Assembly: GCA_024642115.1 (NCBI GenBank)
Contig: JAHEBU010000003.1
Location: 124,001 to 188,000, forward strand
DNA: 64,000 bases
Source: Marivivens sp.
GTDB lineage: Bacteria; Pseudomonadota; Alphaproteobacteria; Rhodobacterales; Rhodobacteraceae
Direction: 5' to 3'
Below, one piece after another: positions 8,969 through 18,156 of the stretch (position 1 is its first letter; every line of letters starts with the position of its first letter). The position numbers were made by a program, and so were the translations under genes. The notes below the pieces were generated by a model. It saw only the letters and a list, made by a program, of their open reading frames with translations. It did not search any database and had not been told where the DNA came from.

Positions 8969-9157
8969 TTACCCGCGCTCTTCGACGATCGCGACGAGGT
9001 GGGGGATGCTGTCGACCATGCCGCGCACCGAAGGGGTATCTTCGAGTTCGCGGGTCTTGTGCATCTTGTTCAGGCCCAGACCGATCAGCGTGGAGCGCTG
9101 TTTGGCGGGGCGGCGGATCGGCGAGCCGATCTGCTTGACGACGATGGTTTTTGCCAT
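8969..9157 (-). CDS. rpmD: 50S ribosomal protein L30
   Basis: L30, 62 aa, a small ferredoxin-like protein of the large subunit. [16 protein letters not shown] and the [21 protein letters not shown] segment are family-typical. It sits 12 bp after rpsE. A REP-like palindrome abuts its stop codon. Confidence 0.97.
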   Translation of the reverse strand: MAKTIVVKQIGSPIRRPAKQRSTLIGLGLNKMHKTRELEDTPSVRGMVDSIPHLVAIVEERG

Positions 9158-9169
9158 TGGATCAGTTCC

Positions 9170-9739
9170 TTACGCTTCGGCCGCTTCGGCGGCTTCGGTG
9201 GGGGCATCGGCCCGCTGGGGCAGGATGTCGGCCACTTTCTTGCCCCGACGCTGAGCGACGGACCGCGGCGACGATTCCTTTTTCAAGCCGTCGATGGTGG
9301 CGCGGATCATGTTGTAGGGGTTGGTCGAGCCGAGCGACTTGGACACGACGTCCTTGATGCCCAGCATTTCGAAAACGGCGCGCATCGGGCCCCCGGCGAT
9401 GATCCCGGTCCCTTCGACAGCGGCCCGCATGACGACGCGTCCGGCGCCGTGGCGGCCTTCCATGTCGTGGTGCAGGGTGCGGCCTTCGCGCAGCTGGACG
9501 CGGATCATCTGACGCTTGGCCTGTTCGGTGGCCTTGCGGATCGCTTCCGGCACTTCCTTGGCTTTGCCTTTGCCATAGCCCACGCGGCCCTTCTGGTCGC
9601 CGACGACGACGAGGGCTGCAAAACCAAACCGCTTGCCGCCCTTGACGGTCTTGGACACGCGGTTGATGGCGACCAGGCGGTCGGCGAATTCAGGAGCGGC
9701 CTCTTCGCGGCCTCCCCGGCGGTTGTCACGTTCTGCCAT
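9170..9739 (-). CDS. rpsE: 30S ribosomal protein S5
   Basis: S5, 189 aa, involved in decoding fidelity and mRNA unwinding at the entry channel. The N-terminal double-stranded-RNA-binding fold includes [20 protein letters not shown], and the C-terminal domain includes [19 protein letters not shown]. The acidic/alanine tail (AEAAEAAEA) is a mild lineage feature. The 180-bp gap upstream to rplR contains an inverted pair of REP-like repeats. Confidence 0.98.
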   Translation of the reverse strand: MAERDNRRGGREEAAPEFADRLVAINRVSKTVKGGKRFGFAALVVVGDQKGRVGYGKGKAKEVPEAIRKATEQAKRQMIRVQLREGRTLHHDMEGRHGAGRVVMRAAVEGTGIIAGGPMRAVFEMLGIKDVVSKSLGSTNPYNMIRATIDGLKKESSPRSVAQRRGKKVADILPQRADAPTEAAEAAEA

Positions 9740-9856
9740 GGTGGCATCCTTGTCGTTGCGGGCGGCTGACGCCCTTGAGTTAGGTCGATCCCTGGTGGGC
9801 CAGAGGCCCCCGGATCATCGAAAGGGCGATTGGGCCCCTTGCATGTTGTCGTGTCG

Positions 9857-9915
9857 TAGTGGGGTGGAACCCCACCCTACGGCGCATTGGTAGGGTGGGG
9901 TTTTCACCCCACCGC
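9857..9915. repeat. Inverted pair of REP-like palindromes (rplR-rpsE gap)
   Basis: Copy 1 (9857-9882) has GTGGGGT-gga-ACCCCAC with a CCTACGG tail. Copy 2 (9889-9915) is in the opposite orientation, with TAGGG before GGTGGGGT-tttc-ACCCCACC. Compensating changes keep both stems paired although the sequence differs from the 8946 copy. Confidence 0.8.
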
Positions 9916-9919
9916 ACCG

Positions 9920-10279
9920 TTAGATTTGCAGACCGGCCTCACGGGCGGCGTCGGCCAGAGCCTTGACCTTGCCGTGAAACAGGAAACCGCCGCGGTCGAA
10001 GTAGGCCGAGCTGACGCCCGCCTTTTTCGCCCGCTCGGCAATTGCAGCACCCACGACCTTGGCCGCGTCGATGTTGTTCTTGCCAACAACGCCCAGATCT
10101 TTTTCGAGCGAGGACGCGGCCGCGAGGGTCACGCCGTTCACATCGTCGATCAGCTGGACGCTGATGTTCTTGTTGGACCGGTGAATCGACAGGCGCATGC
10201 GCCCGGCGTTCACCGCCCGCAGTTTGTTCCGGACGCGCATGCGGCGCTTGAGAAACAATGTTCTTTTGCTGTTTGCCAT
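9920..10279 (-). CDS. rplR: 50S ribosomal protein L18
   Basis: L18, 119 aa, which binds 5S rRNA together with L5 and L25. The start [20 protein letters not shown] and the segment [20 protein letters not shown] are typical. The frame stays open 50 codons upstream into rplF, but those residues show no L18 similarity; the ATG at 10279 lies 10 bp after the rplF stop and is correct. Confidence 0.97.
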   Translation of the reverse strand: MANSKRTLFLKRRMRVRNKLRAVNAGRMRLSIHRSNKNISVQLIDDVNGVTLAAASSLEKDLGVVGKNNIDAAKVVGAAIAERAKKAGVSSAYFDRGGFLFHGKVKALADAAREAGLQI

Positions 10280-10289
10280 GATGCGTTCC

Positions 10290-10826
10290 TTACTTCTTCT
10301 TGCCTTCTTTGCGGAAGACGAACTCGCCCTTGTAGCGGATGCCCTTGCCTTTGTACGGCTCGGGTCCACGCCATTCGCGGATGTTCGCGGCGACCTGACC
10401 AACAAGCTGCTGGTCGATCCCTTCCACAATGATCTCGGTCTGCTTGGGGGCGGTCACGGTGACGCCCTCGGGGACCTCGAAGTTGACGTCATGGCTGTAA
10501 CCCAGCGCCAGTTTCAGGACCTTGTCGCCCTGCATGTTGGCCCGGTAGCCCACGCCCTGGATTTCAAGCTCTTTCTTGAAACCCGTGGACACGCCGGTCA
10601 CGAGGTTTTCCACCATCGAGCGGGTCATCCCCCACTGTTGGCGGGCCCGCTTGGACATGCCGCGCGGGGTGACCTTGATCGCGTCGTCTTCCATCGTCAG
10701 CGTGACGTCATCGGTCGCATGAAACGACCGGGTGCCTTTCGGCCCCTTCACTTCGATCGACTGCCCGGAGATGGTGGCCGAAACCCCCTTGGGCAGCTCG
10801 ACCGGCTTCTTACCAATACGAGACAT
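10290..10826 (-). CDS. rplF: 50S ribosomal protein L6
   Basis: L6, 178 aa, located near the factor-binding site and the sarcin-ricin loop. It has the two tandem L6 folds and the C-terminal signature [14 protein letters not shown]. The lysine-rich C-terminus (KEGKKK) is typical. It sits between rpsH and rplR with gaps of about 10-12 bp. Confidence 0.98.
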   Translation of the reverse strand: MSRIGKKPVELPKGVSATISGQSIEVKGPKGTRSFHATDDVTLTMEDDAIKVTPRGMSKRARQQWGMTRSMVENLVTGVSTGFKKELEIQGVGYRANMQGDKVLKLALGYSHDVNFEVPEGVTVTAPKQTEIIVEGIDQQLVGQVAANIREWRGPEPYKGKGIRYKGEFVFRKEGKKK

Positions 10827-10838
10827 TCCCTGCTCTCC

Positions 10839-11231
10839 TTAGAAGATCGTGCACAGCACTTCGCCGCCGACATTGGCAGCGCGTGCATGTGCATCAGACA
10901 TCACACCCTTGGGGGTGGAGACAATCGACACACCCAGGCCCTGACGGACCGAGGGGATGTCCTTGACGCCCATGTAGACGCGACGACCGGGCTTGGAGAC
11001 CCGTTTGATTTCGCGAATGACGGGGGTGCCTTCGTAGTACTTCAGTTCGATTTTCAGGGCGGGGTGGCCGTCCTTGCCGTCGATCTTGGAGTAACCGCGG
11101 ATGTAGCCTTCGTCGGCCAGCACGTCGAGCACCCAGGCCCGCAGCTTGGACGCCGGTGTTTCCACCGTGGCCTTGCCGCGCATCTGGCTGTTGCGGATGC
11201 GGGTCAGCATATCACCGATAGGATCGTTCAT
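10839..11231 (-). CDS. rpsH: 30S ribosomal protein S8
   Basis: S8, 130 aa, a primary binder of 16S rRNA helix 21 and in E. coli the translational repressor of the spc operon. [16 protein letters not shown] and the C-terminal [17 protein letters not shown] are diagnostic. It is 12 bp from each neighbour. Whether S8 autoregulates this operon here was not assessed; I did not identify a mimic site near rplE. Confidence 0.98.
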   Translation of the reverse strand: MNDPIGDMLTRIRNSQMRGKATVETPASKLRAWVLDVLADEGYIRGYSKIDGKDGHPALKIELKYYEGTPVIREIKRVSKPGRRVYMGVKDIPSVRQGLGVSIVSTPKGVMSDAHARAANVGGEVLCTIF

Positions 11232-11243
11232 ATCATGCGCTCC

Positions 11244-11549
11244 TTACCAGCTCGACTTGACCATGCCGGGGATCTCGCCATTGGAACCGAGGTTCCGCAG
11301 CATGATCCGGCTGACCTTGAGTTTGCGGTAATAGGCGTGCGGACGCCCGGTGAGTTGGCAACGGTTGTGCAGCCGTGTGGCCGACGAGTTGCGCGGCAGT
11401 TCGGCCAGTTTCAGGGTCGCCTTGAAGCGCTCCTCAACCGGTTTGGACTGGTCGTTGATGATCGCCTTGAGCGCGAGGCGCTTGGCGGCATACTGCTTGA
11501 CCAGGTGTTCGCGCTTCTTCTCGCGCTCGATCATGGATTTTTTAGCCAT
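11244..11549 (-). CDS. rpsN: 30S ribosomal protein S14 (zinc-independent form)
   Basis: S14, 101 aa. This is the long C-minus form lacking the CxxC zinc knuckle; the equivalent region reads [19 protein letters not shown] with one cysteine. The C-terminus [18 protein letters not shown] is typical. It lies between rplE and rpsH. Confidence 0.98.
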   Translation of the reverse strand: MAKKSMIEREKKREHLVKQYAAKRLALKAIINDQSKPVEERFKATLKLAELPRNSSATRLHNRCQLTGRPHAYYRKLKVSRIMLRNLGSNGEIPGMVKSSW

Positions 11550-11567
11550 TGGTTCGGTCCTTCCGCG

Positions 11568-12131
11568 TCACGAGTTGAAGGGCATGTTGAATTGCTTCAA
11601 CAGCGCCTTGGCTTCCGCGTCGGTTTTCGCGGTGGTGCAGATGACGATGTCCATTCCCCAGACTTCATCGACCTTGTCGAAGTTGATCTCGGGGAAAATG
11701 ATGTGTTCCTTGATGCCGGTGGCATAGTTGCCCCGACCGTCAAAGGATTTGCCCGACACGCCGCGGAAGTCGCGGATGCGGGGCATGGCCACGGTGATCA
11801 GACGGTCGAGGAATTCGTACATCCGGTCGCCGCGCAGGGTCACCTTGGCACCCAAGGGCATCTCTTCGCGGACCCGGAAGCCGGCGATGGATTTCTTGGC
11901 CTTGGTCACGACGGCCTTTTGACCGGCGATCGTGGTCAGGTCTTCCTGAGCCGACTTGGCCTTTTTGCTGTCACGGACAGCTTCGGCGCCACAGCCGATG
12001 TTCAGGACGATCTTTTCCAGACGCGGGATCTGCATGTCGTTCTTGTAGGCGAACTCTTCTTTCAGAGCGGCCCGGAAGGTCGACATATACTGCGCCTTGA
12101 GGCGGGGGGTATAGGTTGCGGTATCAAGCAT
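11568..12131 (-). CDS. rplE: 50S ribosomal protein L5
   Basis: L5, 187 aa, which binds 5S rRNA and contacts P-site tRNA. Family landmarks are [16 protein letters not shown] and the C-terminal segment [20 protein letters not shown]. The start ATG overlaps the rplX stop by one base (TGATG), so translation is probably coupled. Confidence 0.98.
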   Translation of the reverse strand: MLDTATYTPRLKAQYMSTFRAALKEEFAYKNDMQIPRLEKIVLNIGCGAEAVRDSKKAKSAQEDLTTIAGQKAVVTKAKKSIAGFRVREEMPLGAKVTLRGDRMYEFLDRLITVAMPRIRDFRGVSGKSFDGRGNYATGIKEHIIFPEINFDKVDEVWGMDIVICTTAKTDAEAKALLKQFNMPFNS

Positions 12132-12436
12132 CAGATGGCCTCCCCTGTGGTCTTGGCGAAACGCACCTTGGCGTCGCCGTCCATGCGGAAGCCGACGCGG
12201 GTCGCCTTGCCGTTGCCGTCCACCAGAGCGAGGTTGCTCAGGTCGATGGGCATCGCCTTGGGCGTGCGGCCGCCCTGCTGGCTCTGGCTTTGCTTGAGGT
12301 GGCGGATCGCCATGTTGACGCCCTCAACCACGGCCTTGCCGGCCTTGGGGTCCACGGAGGCGATTTCGCCCTTGAGACCTTTGTCCTTGCCGGCGAGAAC
12401 GACGACCTTGTCGCCTTTGCGGAGTTTCGCAGCCAT
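12131..12436 (-). CDS. rplX: 50S ribosomal protein L24
   Basis: L24, 101 aa, an early assembly initiator of the large subunit, with an N-terminal KOW motif ([19 protein letters not shown]). The ATG at 12436 lies 7 nt after GGAGG; the GTG one codon upstream is unlikely. It shares one base with the rplN stop and one with the rplE start, forming a tightly coupled trio. Confidence 0.97.
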   Translation of the reverse strand: MAAKLRKGDKVVVLAGKDKGLKGEIASVDPKAGKAVVEGVNMAIRHLKQSQSQQGGRTPKAMPIDLSNLALVDGNGKATRVGFRMDGDAKVRFAKTTGEAI

Positions 12437-12804
12437 CACAGCACCTCCGGAGCAAGCGAGATGATCTTCATGAAGTTCTTGGCGCGCAGTTCGCGCACAA
12501 CCGGCCCGAAGATACGGGTGCCGACAGGCTCCATGTTGTTGTTGAGGATGACGGCGGCGTTCCGGTCAAACCGGATTGCGGTGCCGTCTTCACGACGGAC
12601 TTCTTTGGCGGTGCGCACGACGACGGCCTTGCGGACGTCGCCCTTTTTCACGCGGCCGCGCGGGATGGCTTCCTTGACGGATACGACAATGATGTCTCCA
12701 ACACTGGCGTACCGACGGTGGGAACCACCCAGAACCTTGATGCACTGAACTCGGCGAGCGCCGGAGTTGTCAGCTACATCCAGATTGGTCTGCATCTGGA
12801 TCAT
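12436..12804 (-). CDS. rplN: 50S ribosomal protein L14
   Basis: L14, 122 aa, at the subunit interface where it bridges to 16S r[23 protein letters not shown] and the C-terminal [11 protein letters not shown] are typical. A 63-bp gap separates it from rpsQ. Confidence 0.98.
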   Translation of the reverse strand: MIQMQTNLDVADNSGARRVQCIKVLGGSHRRYASVGDIIVVSVKEAIPRGRVKKGDVRKAVVVRTAKEVRREDGTAIRFDRNAAVILNNNMEPVGTRIFGPVVRELRAKNFMKIISLAPEVL

Positions 12805-12867
12805 TTGGTTTCTCCCGACCTTTGGGCTGACGAGCCCAGGGTTTCGATGGAGCCAGGAAGCGGTCGC

Positions 12868-13098
12868 TTAGTTTGCGATCACTTCCCAGCGTTTGGTTTT
12901 CGACTTGGGCGCACATTCCTGGATACGGACGGTGTCGCCGACGTTGAAGGCGTTCATTTCGTCGTGAGCCCGGTATTTCTTGGACTTACGGACGGTTTTT
13001 TGCAGCAGCGGGTGCTTGAAGCGGCGTTCGACCGACACGGTCACGGTCTGCTGGTTCTGGTTGGAGGTGACGACACCCTGAAGGATACGCTTGGGCAT
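12868..13098 (-). CDS. rpsQ: 30S ribosomal protein S17
   Basis: S17, 76 aa, an OB-fold protein that binds the 5' domain of 16S r[24 protein letters not shown] and [18 protein letters not shown] are the family blocks. It starts 3 bp after rpmC. Confidence 0.97.
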   Translation of the reverse strand: MPKRILQGVVTSNQNQQTVTVSVERRFKHPLLQKTVRKSKKYRAHDEMNAFNVGDTVRIQECAPKSKTKRWEVIAN

Positions 13099-13101
13099 TC
13101 G

Positions 13102-13311
13102 TTAGGCCTCCGACTTGGCGGCGTCGGCCGCTTTCTGGTTCAGGATCGTCAGGACGCGGGCGGCATTGCGGCGCGCCTTGCGGATCTGAGCGGTATTTTC
13201 GAGCTGGCCGGTGGCCTGCTGAAAGCGCAGGTTGAACTGCTCTTTCTTGAAGGTGACCAGATCCTCGCGGAGTTGGTCAGGGGTCTTGCCCCGAAGTTCG
13301 TTGGCGTTCAT
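13102..13311 (-). CDS. rpmC: 50S ribosomal protein L29
   Basis: L29, 69 aa, a two-helix protein at the peptide exit tunnel near the SRP and trigger-factor dock. [14 protein letters not shown] and [20 protein letters not shown] are family-typical. The ATG at 13311 has AAGGAAA upstream; the frame is open 15 codons further but without similarity. In most bacteria rpmC follows rplP directly; here an oxygenase gene, a terminator and over 1 kb intervene, so rpmC probably begins a new transcript. Confidence 0.96.
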   Translation of the reverse strand: MNANELRGKTPDQLREDLVTFKKEQFNLRFQQATGQLENTAQIRKARRNAARVLTILNQKAADAAKSEA

Positions 13312-13388
13312 GCCATTTCCTTTTTTCACATCACCGGAGGGCCCTGAATGGGTCACCCTGATTCCGGTGGAGGTCAGATGAAGGCTGG

Positions 13389-13417
13389 CTCATAGACGGG
13401 ATGGGCCTGTGGCGCAA
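13389..13417 (-). promoter_or_regulatory. Candidate sigma-70 promoter for rpmC-rpsQ-rplN
   Basis: On the minus strand TTGCGC (13412-13417) and TATGAG (13389-13394) are separated by 17 bp and lie about 78 bp upstream of rpmC. This is a moderate match, supported by the need for a promoter after the terminator beyond rplP. Confidence 0.35.
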
Positions 13418-13455
13418 CCCCCCTGCCCTGCATGGGCGGGATATTTGTTGAGAGT

Positions 13456-13478
13456 CTGGGTGAACCCCAGCCTACAGG
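13456..13478. repeat. Degenerate REP-like palindrome (oxygenase-rpmC gap)
   Basis: CTGGGT-ga-ACCCCAG followed by CCTACAGG: same architecture as the other elements, with a decayed stem. Confidence 0.55.
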
Positions 13479-13531
13479 GGTTAAGCGGCCCGGCGTGTCC
13501 GCCGTATGAGTCGTCTGATCGGTGGACTGTT

Positions 13532-14152
13532 TTAGCCCCAGCTGTAGTTGAAGCTGATGCTGATCCGGTCGTCTTCGGCCATGTTCATCGGGACCTCGTG
13601 GCGCAGCCAGCTTTCCCACAGCAGCACCTCGCCCGCATCGGGGGACAGGTAGATGAATTGCTTGAGCTCGTCGGGCGCCTTTTTCTTCCGGCCGGGGGCG
13701 GCCATCATCATCGGCAGGCGCGGGTCCTCGAACCGGATGGCGCTGGTGCCAGAGGGCATGGCGACGTAGGTCGTCCCCGAGATCACCGAATGGGGGTGGA
13801 TGTGCCCCGTGTGGATGCCCCCCTGCGGCAGAATGTTGATCCAGATATCCTCGAGTTTCAGTTTCTTGCCGTCGAGGTCAAAGGCCACGTCCTTGGCAAA
13901 GGCCGCGACGTGTTTGTCTAGCAGTTTGACCAGATCCTTGATGATCGGGCTGCGCCACGGCAGGTCAGTCAGCGAGGCGTAGCTGGTGTAGCCCGCATAG
14001 CCATTCTTTTCGCACCAGTCCTGCCCCGCCTCGTCATCCTCGGCGATGCCGAGGCAGGTGTTTTCCAATTCCTCAAGGTCCGGGGCCTTGCCCTGATCGG
14101 ACAGTTGCGCGCGGTAGAGGCGGGTGACGAAGAGGGAGGAGATTGTGGTCAT
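13532..14152 (-). CDS. 2-oxoglutarate/Fe(II)-dependent oxygenase-like protein embedded in the S10 cluster
   Basis: A 206-aa protein of the putative 2OG-Fe(II) oxygenase family (TIGR02466 / 2OG-FeII_Oxy_5 type). The double-stranded beta-helix core is visible: GGIHTGHIHPHS with H114, H117 and H119 as candidate iron ligands, IRFEDPR with D143, the distal histidine H185 in SWLRHEVPMN, and R196 in DRISISFN, the likely 2-oxoglutarate carboxylate anchor. There is no signal peptide, so it should act in the cytoplasm. The ATG at 14152 (MTTISSLFVTRLYRAQL) has only a weak ribosome-binding site. The gene lies between rplP and rpmC, after a strong bidirectional terminator. Substrate unknown; a ribosomal protein is my inference from location. 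Confidence 0.85.
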   Translation of the reverse strand: MTTISSLFVTRLYRAQLSDQGKAPDLEELENTCLGIAEDDEAGQDWCEKNGYAGYTSYASLTDLPWRSPIIKDLVKLLDKHVAAFAKDVAFDLDGKKLKLEDIWINILPQGGIHTGHIHPHSVISGTTYVAMPSGTSAIRFEDPRLPMMMAAPGRKKKAPDELKQFIYLSPDAGEVLLWESWLRHEVPMNMAEDDRISISFNYSWG

Positions 14153-14223
14153 GGGGCCGGGTTTATCCTGAGCGGGGAGCGGAGGGAAGAGGGCCACGAG
14201 TGAGAGGTGGTTGGGGCGGGGTG

Positions 14224-14247
14224 CGGTGGGTTTCACCCACCCTACGG
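14224..14247. repeat. REP-like palindrome
   Basis: CGGTGGGTTTCACCCACCCTACGG in the gap between the oxygenase and the rplP terminator. The core is identical to the 3867 copy. Confidence 0.85.
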
Positions 14248-14271
14248 CGGGCGGTTGGGGGGCGGGCAAAG

Positions 14272-14307
14272 AAAAACCCCCGCCTGTTGAGGCGGGGGTT
14301 CGTTTTT
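14272..14307 (-). terminator. Strong bidirectional terminator between rplP and the oxygenase
   Basis: AACCCCCGCCT / AGGCGGGGGTT, an 11-bp perfect stem with a 4-nt loop, flanked by AAAAA and TTTTT so it works both ways. It lies 75 bp beyond the rplP stop and should end the rpsJ-to-rplP part of the S10 operon. Confidence 0.9.
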
Positions 14308-14381
14308 GCTCGACCGGGTGACGGCCCGGACGATGGCTTTGCCATCGCCGACACCGCGCGACCGACGACCTTGGGTCGCGG

Positions 14382-14795
14382 TTACCAGTCCTCTTTGACC
14401 ACCGTCCGGGTCTTGAGCGGGAGCTTCATCGCTGCAAGGCGCAGGGCCTCGCGGGCGACTTCTTCGCTCACGCCGTCGATTTCGAACATGATACGGCCGG
14501 GTTTGACCTTGGCCGCCCAGTAATCGACCGACCCCTTACCTTTACCCATCCGCACTTCGACGGGTTTGGAGGTCACGGCGGTATCCGGGAAAATCCGGAT
14601 CCAGACGCGGCCTTGCCGTTTCATGTGACGGGTCAGGGCGCGGCGGGCTGCCTCGATCTGACGGGCGGTCACACGCTCGGGCTGGGTGGCCTTGAGGCCG
14701 AACTGACCGAAGTTGAGGTCAGACCCGCCCTTGGCTTCGCCGTGGATCCGGCCCTTGTGGACCTTGCGGAACTTTGTGCGCTTTGGTTGCAGCAT
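14382..14795 (-). CDS. rplP: 50S ribosomal protein L16
   Basis: L16, 137 aa, at the A-site side of the peptidyl transferase centre. [19 protein letters not shown] and [19 protein letters not shown] are diagnostic; the RMGKGKG arginine corresponds to the region of E. coli L16 (Arg81) hydroxylated by the oxygenase YcfD/RoxA. It is the last gene before a strong terminator, with a 2OG oxygenase gene immediately beyond. Confidence 0.98.
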   Translation of the reverse strand: MLQPKRTKFRKVHKGRIHGEAKGGSDLNFGQFGLKATQPERVTARQIEAARRALTRHMKRQGRVWIRIFPDTAVTSKPVEVRMGKGKGSVDYWAAKVKPGRIMFEIDGVSEEVAREALRLAAMKLPLKTRTVVKEDW

Positions 14796-14807
14796 CTTTA
14801 ATACTCC

Positions 14808-15530
14808 TTACCGGTCGCGGTCGCGGCGGGGGCCGCCGGGGCCACGAGGGATCGCACCCTCTTGCATTTCGGCCTGCTTGCGGTCGGCAGCCTGAGGATC
14901 GTGCTCCATGATCTCGCCTTTGAAGATCCAGACCTTGATCCCGATGATCCCGTAGGGGGTCATGGCTTCGGACAGGGCATAGTCGATGTTGGCGCGCAGG
15001 GTGTGCAGCGGCACACGGCCTTCGCGGTACCATTCGGTCCGGGCAATCTCGGCGCCGCCAAGGCGGCCCGCAACGTTGACCCGGATACCCAGTGCACCCA
15101 TCCGCATGGCGTTCTGCACGGCGCGCTTCATGGCGCGACGGAAGGACACCCGGCGTTCGAGCTGCTGCGCAATGCTTTCACCGACCAGGGCGGCGTCGAG
15201 TTCCGGTTTGCGGACTTCGACGATGTTCAGGTGCAGTTCGGATTTGGTCAGCGCGGCCAGTTTCTTGCGCAGACCTTCGATGTCTGCACCTTTCTTGCCG
15301 ATGATGACACCGGGGCGGGCAGCGTGGATCGTGACCCGGCACTTGCGGTGCGGGCGTTCGATGATCACGCGGCTGATGCCGGCCTGCTTGGCCTCTTTCT
15401 TGACGAAAGCCTTGATCTTGAGGTCTTCGAGAAGCAGGTCACCGTAGTCCTTGGTGTTGGCGAACCAACGGCTGTCCCAAGTGCGGTTGACCTGAAGGCG
15501 CATGCCGACGGGATTGACTTTGTTACCCAT
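14808..15530 (-). CDS. rpsC: 30S ribosomal protein S3
   Basis: S3, 240 aa, at the mRNA entry channel. The KH domain holds [18 protein letters not shown], and the C-terminal domain [17 protein letters not shown] is typical. The tail is Gly/Arg/Asp-rich ([11 protein letters not shown]). Its start overlaps the rplV stop by one base. Confidence 0.98.
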   Translation of the reverse strand: MGNKVNPVGMRLQVNRTWDSRWFANTKDYGDLLLEDLKIKAFVKKEAKQAGISRVIIERPHRKCRVTIHAARPGVIIGKKGADIEGLRKKLAALTKSELHLNIVEVRKPELDAALVGESIAQQLERRVSFRRAMKRAVQNAMRMGALGIRVNVAGRLGGAEIARTEWYREGRVPLHTLRANIDYALSEAMTPYGIIGIKVWIFKGEIMEHDPQAADRKQAEMQEGAIPRGPGGPRRDRDR

Positions 15531-15919
15531 TATGCTTGCTCCCCTTGGGGTTCGACCTGACGGACCAGAATGGTGATTTCCGAGAACGGCTTCATGATCT
15601 TGCCGAACCGGCCACGAGCCCGCGGACGACCGCGCTTCATCACCAGGTTCTTGCCGACATAGGCTTCGGCCACGATCAGTTCGTCCACGTCAAGCGAGTG
15701 GTTGTTTTCAGCGTTGGCAATCGCCGACTGAAGGCACTTCTTGACGTCCTCGGCGATCCGCTTTTTCGAGAAGGTGAGGTCGGCGAGAGCCTTGTCCACC
15801 TTTTTGCCGCGGATCAGTCCGGCGACGAGGTTCAGCTTTTGCGGGCTGGTTTTCAGCATCCGCAGTTTGGCGCGGGCTTCGTTGTCAGCCACGCGGCGGG
15901 GATTTTTATCCTTGCTCAT
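15530..15919 (-). CDS. rplV: 50S ribosomal protein L22
   Basis: L22, 129 aa, whose beta-hairpin lines the exit tunnel. Residues [20 protein letters not shown] and [17 protein letters not shown] (hairpin tip) are typical. The hairpin shows none of the deletions associated with macrolide resistance. It overlaps rpsC by 1 nt and follows rpsS by 3 bp. Confidence 0.98.
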   Translation of the reverse strand: MSKDKNPRRVADNEARAKLRMLKTSPQKLNLVAGLIRGKKVDKALADLTFSKKRIAEDVKKCLQSAIANAENNHSLDVDELIVAEAYVGKNLVMKRGRPRARGRFGKIMKPFSEITILVRQVEPQGEQA

Positions 15920-15922
15920 GGC

Positions 15923-16201
15923 TTATTTCCGCTTCGCTTTTTTGTCGGCGGCGTGACCGTAATAGGTCCGGGTCGGCGAATATTCACCGAACTTCTGACC
16001 GATCATGTCTTCCGTGACGTTGACGGGGATGTGCTTTTTGCCGTTGTAGACGCCGAACGTCAGGCCCACGAACTGGGGCAGGATCGTCGAACGACGCGAC
16101 CAGATCTTGATCACTTCACTACGGCCACCTTCACGCGATGCTTCGGCTTTCTTAAGCACGTAAGCATCGACAAAAGGGCCTTTCCATACTGAGCGAGCCA
16201 T
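15923..16201 (-). CDS. rpsS: 30S ribosomal protein S19
   Basis: S19, 92 aa, of the small-subunit head, contacting S13 and A-site t[23 protein letters not shown] and [20 protein letters not shown] are diagnostic. It is 3 bp from both rplB and rplV. Confidence 0.98.
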   Translation of the reverse strand: MARSVWKGPFVDAYVLKKAEASREGGRSEVIKIWSRRSTILPQFVGLTFGVYNGKKHIPVNVTEDMIGQKFGEYSPTRTYYGHAADKKAKRK

Positions 16202-16204
16202 GTG

Positions 16205-17044
16205 TCAGCGCCCTTTCTTGAGGTGCCGCGAGCGCACGATGAGCTTGCTGGACGCCTTGTTCCGGTTACGGGTCTTGTTACCCTTGGTTCCCTTGCCCCA
16301 GGGCGTCACAGGGTGACGGCCCCCAGAGGTCCGGCCTTCACCACCGCCGTGGGGGTGGTCGATGGGGTTCATCGCCACACCGCGGACGGAGGGGCGGATG
16401 CCGTAGTGACGGTTCCGACCGGCCTTGCCGATGTTCTGGTTGGAGTTGTCGGGGTTCGACACGGCACCAACGGTCGCCATGCATTCCTGACGGACCATGC
16501 GCAGTTCGCCCGAGGACAGGCGGATCTGAGCATAGCCACCGTCGCGGCCGACGAACTGGGCGTAGGTGCCAGCGGCGCGGGCGATCTGTCCGCCTTTGCC
16601 GGGTTTCATTTCGATGTTGTGGATGATCGTGCCGATCGGCATGCCCGAGAAGGGCATCGCGTTACCGGGCTTGATGTCCACTTTCGCGCCGGCGATCACC
16701 TTGTCGCCCACAGCCAGACGCTGCGGAGCAAGGATGTACGCCTGTTCGCCATCTTCATACTGGATGAGGGCGATGAACGCGGTCCGGTTGGGATCGTATT
16801 CGATGCGGGCAACGACTGCCGACATGTCGAACTTGTTCCGCTTGAAATCGACGATCCGGTAAAGACGCTTTGCGCCCCCACCCTTACGACGCATCGTGAT
16901 CCGTCCGGTGTTGTTCCGGCCGCCGTGCTTCATGAGACCCTCGGTGAGGGCCTTCACAGGGCGACCTTTCCAAAGCTCCGAACGGTCGATCAGCACCAGC
17001 CCACGCTGGCCCGGCGTCGTCGGTTTATACGACTTGAGTGCCAT
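16205..17044 (-). CDS. rplB: 50S ribosomal protein L2
   Basis: L2, 279 aa, a primary 23S rRNA binder essential for subunit joining and peptidyl transfer. [20 protein letters not shown] and the C-terminal [20 protein letters not shown], including the histidine that corresponds to E. coli His229, are present. The ATG at 17044 is the family start; the frame is open 56 codons upstream across a repeat and a terminator, which is spurious. A 171-bp gap with terminator and REP-like element precedes it. Confidence 0.98.
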   Translation of the reverse strand: MALKSYKPTTPGQRGLVLIDRSELWKGRPVKALTEGLMKHGGRNNTGRITMRRKGGGAKRLYRIVDFKRNKFDMSAVVARIEYDPNRTAFIALIQYEDGEQAYILAPQRLAVGDKVIAGAKVDIKPGNAMPFSGMPIGTIIHNIEMKPGKGGQIARAAGTYAQFVGRDGGYAQIRLSSGELRMVRQECMATVGAVSNPDNSNQNIGKAGRNRHYGIRPSVRGVAMNPIDHPHGGGEGRTSGGRHPVTPWGKGTKGNKTRNRNKASSKLIVRSRHLKKGR

Positions 17045-17118
17045 GCTTTCTGTCTTCCGTTTGCTTTGCGGGGGGTTATCCCCGTCTGTGATAAAGGGCC
17101 CCGAAGGTCCCAGGTAAT

Positions 17119-17140
17119 GGTGGGTTGCACCCACCCTACG
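17119..17140. repeat. REP-like palindrome (rplW-rplB gap)
   Basis: GGTGGGT-tgc-ACCCACC with CTACG tail, 75 bp upstream of rplB. Confidence 0.85.
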
Positions 17141-17163
17141 AAGCCTGACCCGAAGGCCCGGCG

Positions 17164-17196
17164 ATAAAAGACGCGGCCCCGGACGAATCCGGGGCC
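17164..17196 (-). terminator. Terminator-like hairpin between rplW and rplB
   Basis: GGCCCCGGA / TCCGGGGCC, a 9-bp perfect stem with a 4-nt loop, followed on the minus strand by GCGTCTTTTATC. It lies 20 bp beyond the rplW stop, inside what is normally one S10 operon. Confidence 0.7.
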
Positions 17197-17215
17197 GAGC
17201 CGATGCGGTCAAGTA

Positions 17216-17539
17216 TTAAAGACCGGTCGACACGTCAATGGTGTTACCCTCGACGAGGGTCACATAGGCCTTTTTCACGTCATTCCGGGTGCCCAGGGCG
17301 CCGCGGAACCGCTTGACCTTGCCCTTGGTGATGGTCGTGTTCACGGCCTTCACCTTGACACCAAACAAAGCCTCGACGGCCTCTTTGATCTGGGGCTTGT
17401 TTGCGCCCATCGACACTTCGAACACGACGGCATTGGCTTCGGAGGCCATGGTCGCCTTTTCGGTGATGATCGGCTTGCGGATCACGTCGTAATGCTCGGG
17501 CTTTGCGGCCGAGTCGACCTTTTTGGGTGCTTTGCTCAT
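17216..17539 (-). CDS. rplW: 50S ribosomal protein L23
   Basis: L23, 107 aa, at the tunnel exit; docking site for trigger factor and [23 protein letters not shown] is the family signature near residues 18-37. The start overlaps the rplD stop by 4 nt (ATGA), so it is translationally coupled. A terminator-like hairpin follows directly. Confidence 0.97.
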   Translation of the reverse strand: MSKAPKKVDSAAKPEHYDVIRKPIITEKATMASEANAVVFEVSMGANKPQIKEAVEALFGVKVKAVNTTITKGKVKRFRGALGTRNDVKKAYVTLVEGNTIDVSTGL

Positions 17540-18156
17540 TTCAGGCGAGCCTCCAGGGCTTCGACACCGGCTTTGGTGAGCACGAGCGTGTCACTGCGCA
17601 GGATGTCATAGACGTTGGCGCCCACCGAGGGGAGCACGTCAAGGTTGGCGATGTTGCGGGCGGCCCGGGCGAAATCCTCGTTCACCGACGCGCCGTCGAT
17701 GATGAGCGCACGTTTCCACCCCAGAGCACCGACCTGCTTGGCCAGCATCGAGGTTTTCACGTCCTTGATTTCCGCGACGTCCAGAACGACCAGCTCGCCC
17801 GCTGCAACCTTGGCCGACAGCGCATGGCGCAGGCCGAGTTTGCGGAACTTCTTGGTCAGGTCATGGGCGTGGCTGCGGGGCTGTGGGCCCTTGTAGATGC
17901 CGCCGTGCCGGAAGATCGGGGCCTTTTTGGAGCCGTGGCGTGCGCCACCGGTGCCTTTTTGGCGATAGATCTTCTTGGTCGAGTAGGACACGTCGGATTT
18001 GCCCAGGGTCGAGTGTGTACCCTGCTGGGCCTTGGCGCGTTGCCAACGGACGACGCGGTGCAGGATGTCCGCACGCGGGTCGAGCCCGAAGATGGCATCG
18101 TCCAGATCGACCGAGCCAGCGGCCTTGCCGTCGAGCTTGATTGCATCAGCCTTCAT
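17536..18156 (-). CDS. rplD: 50S ribosomal protein L4
   Basis: L4, 206 aa, whose extended loop lines the exit tunnel; in E. coli it also autoregulates the S10 operon. [20 protein letters not shown] is the tunnel loop. The ATG at 18156 has AGGAGG 8 nt upstream; the open frame extends 18 codons more into rplC but without similarity. The rplC stop overlaps this gene by 11 nt. Confidence 0.97.
   Translation of the reverse strand: MKADAIKLDGKAAGSVDLDDAIFGLDPRADILHRVVRWQRAKAQQGTHSTLGKSDVSYSTKKIYRQKGTGGARHGSKKAPIFRHGGIYKGPQPRSHAHDLTKKFRKLGLRHALSAKVAAGELVVLDVAEIKDVKTSMLAKQVGALGWKRALIIDGASVNEDFARAARNIANLDVLPSVGANVYDILRSDTLVLTKAGVEALEARLK

Noticed and set aside
16205-17212. N-terminally extended rplB (and similar extensions of nusG, rplR, rplO, rpmC and rplD)
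   Set aside because: The extra codons cross repeats, terminators or neighbouring genes and have no family similarity; the internal ATG with a ribosome-binding site matches the family start in each case.
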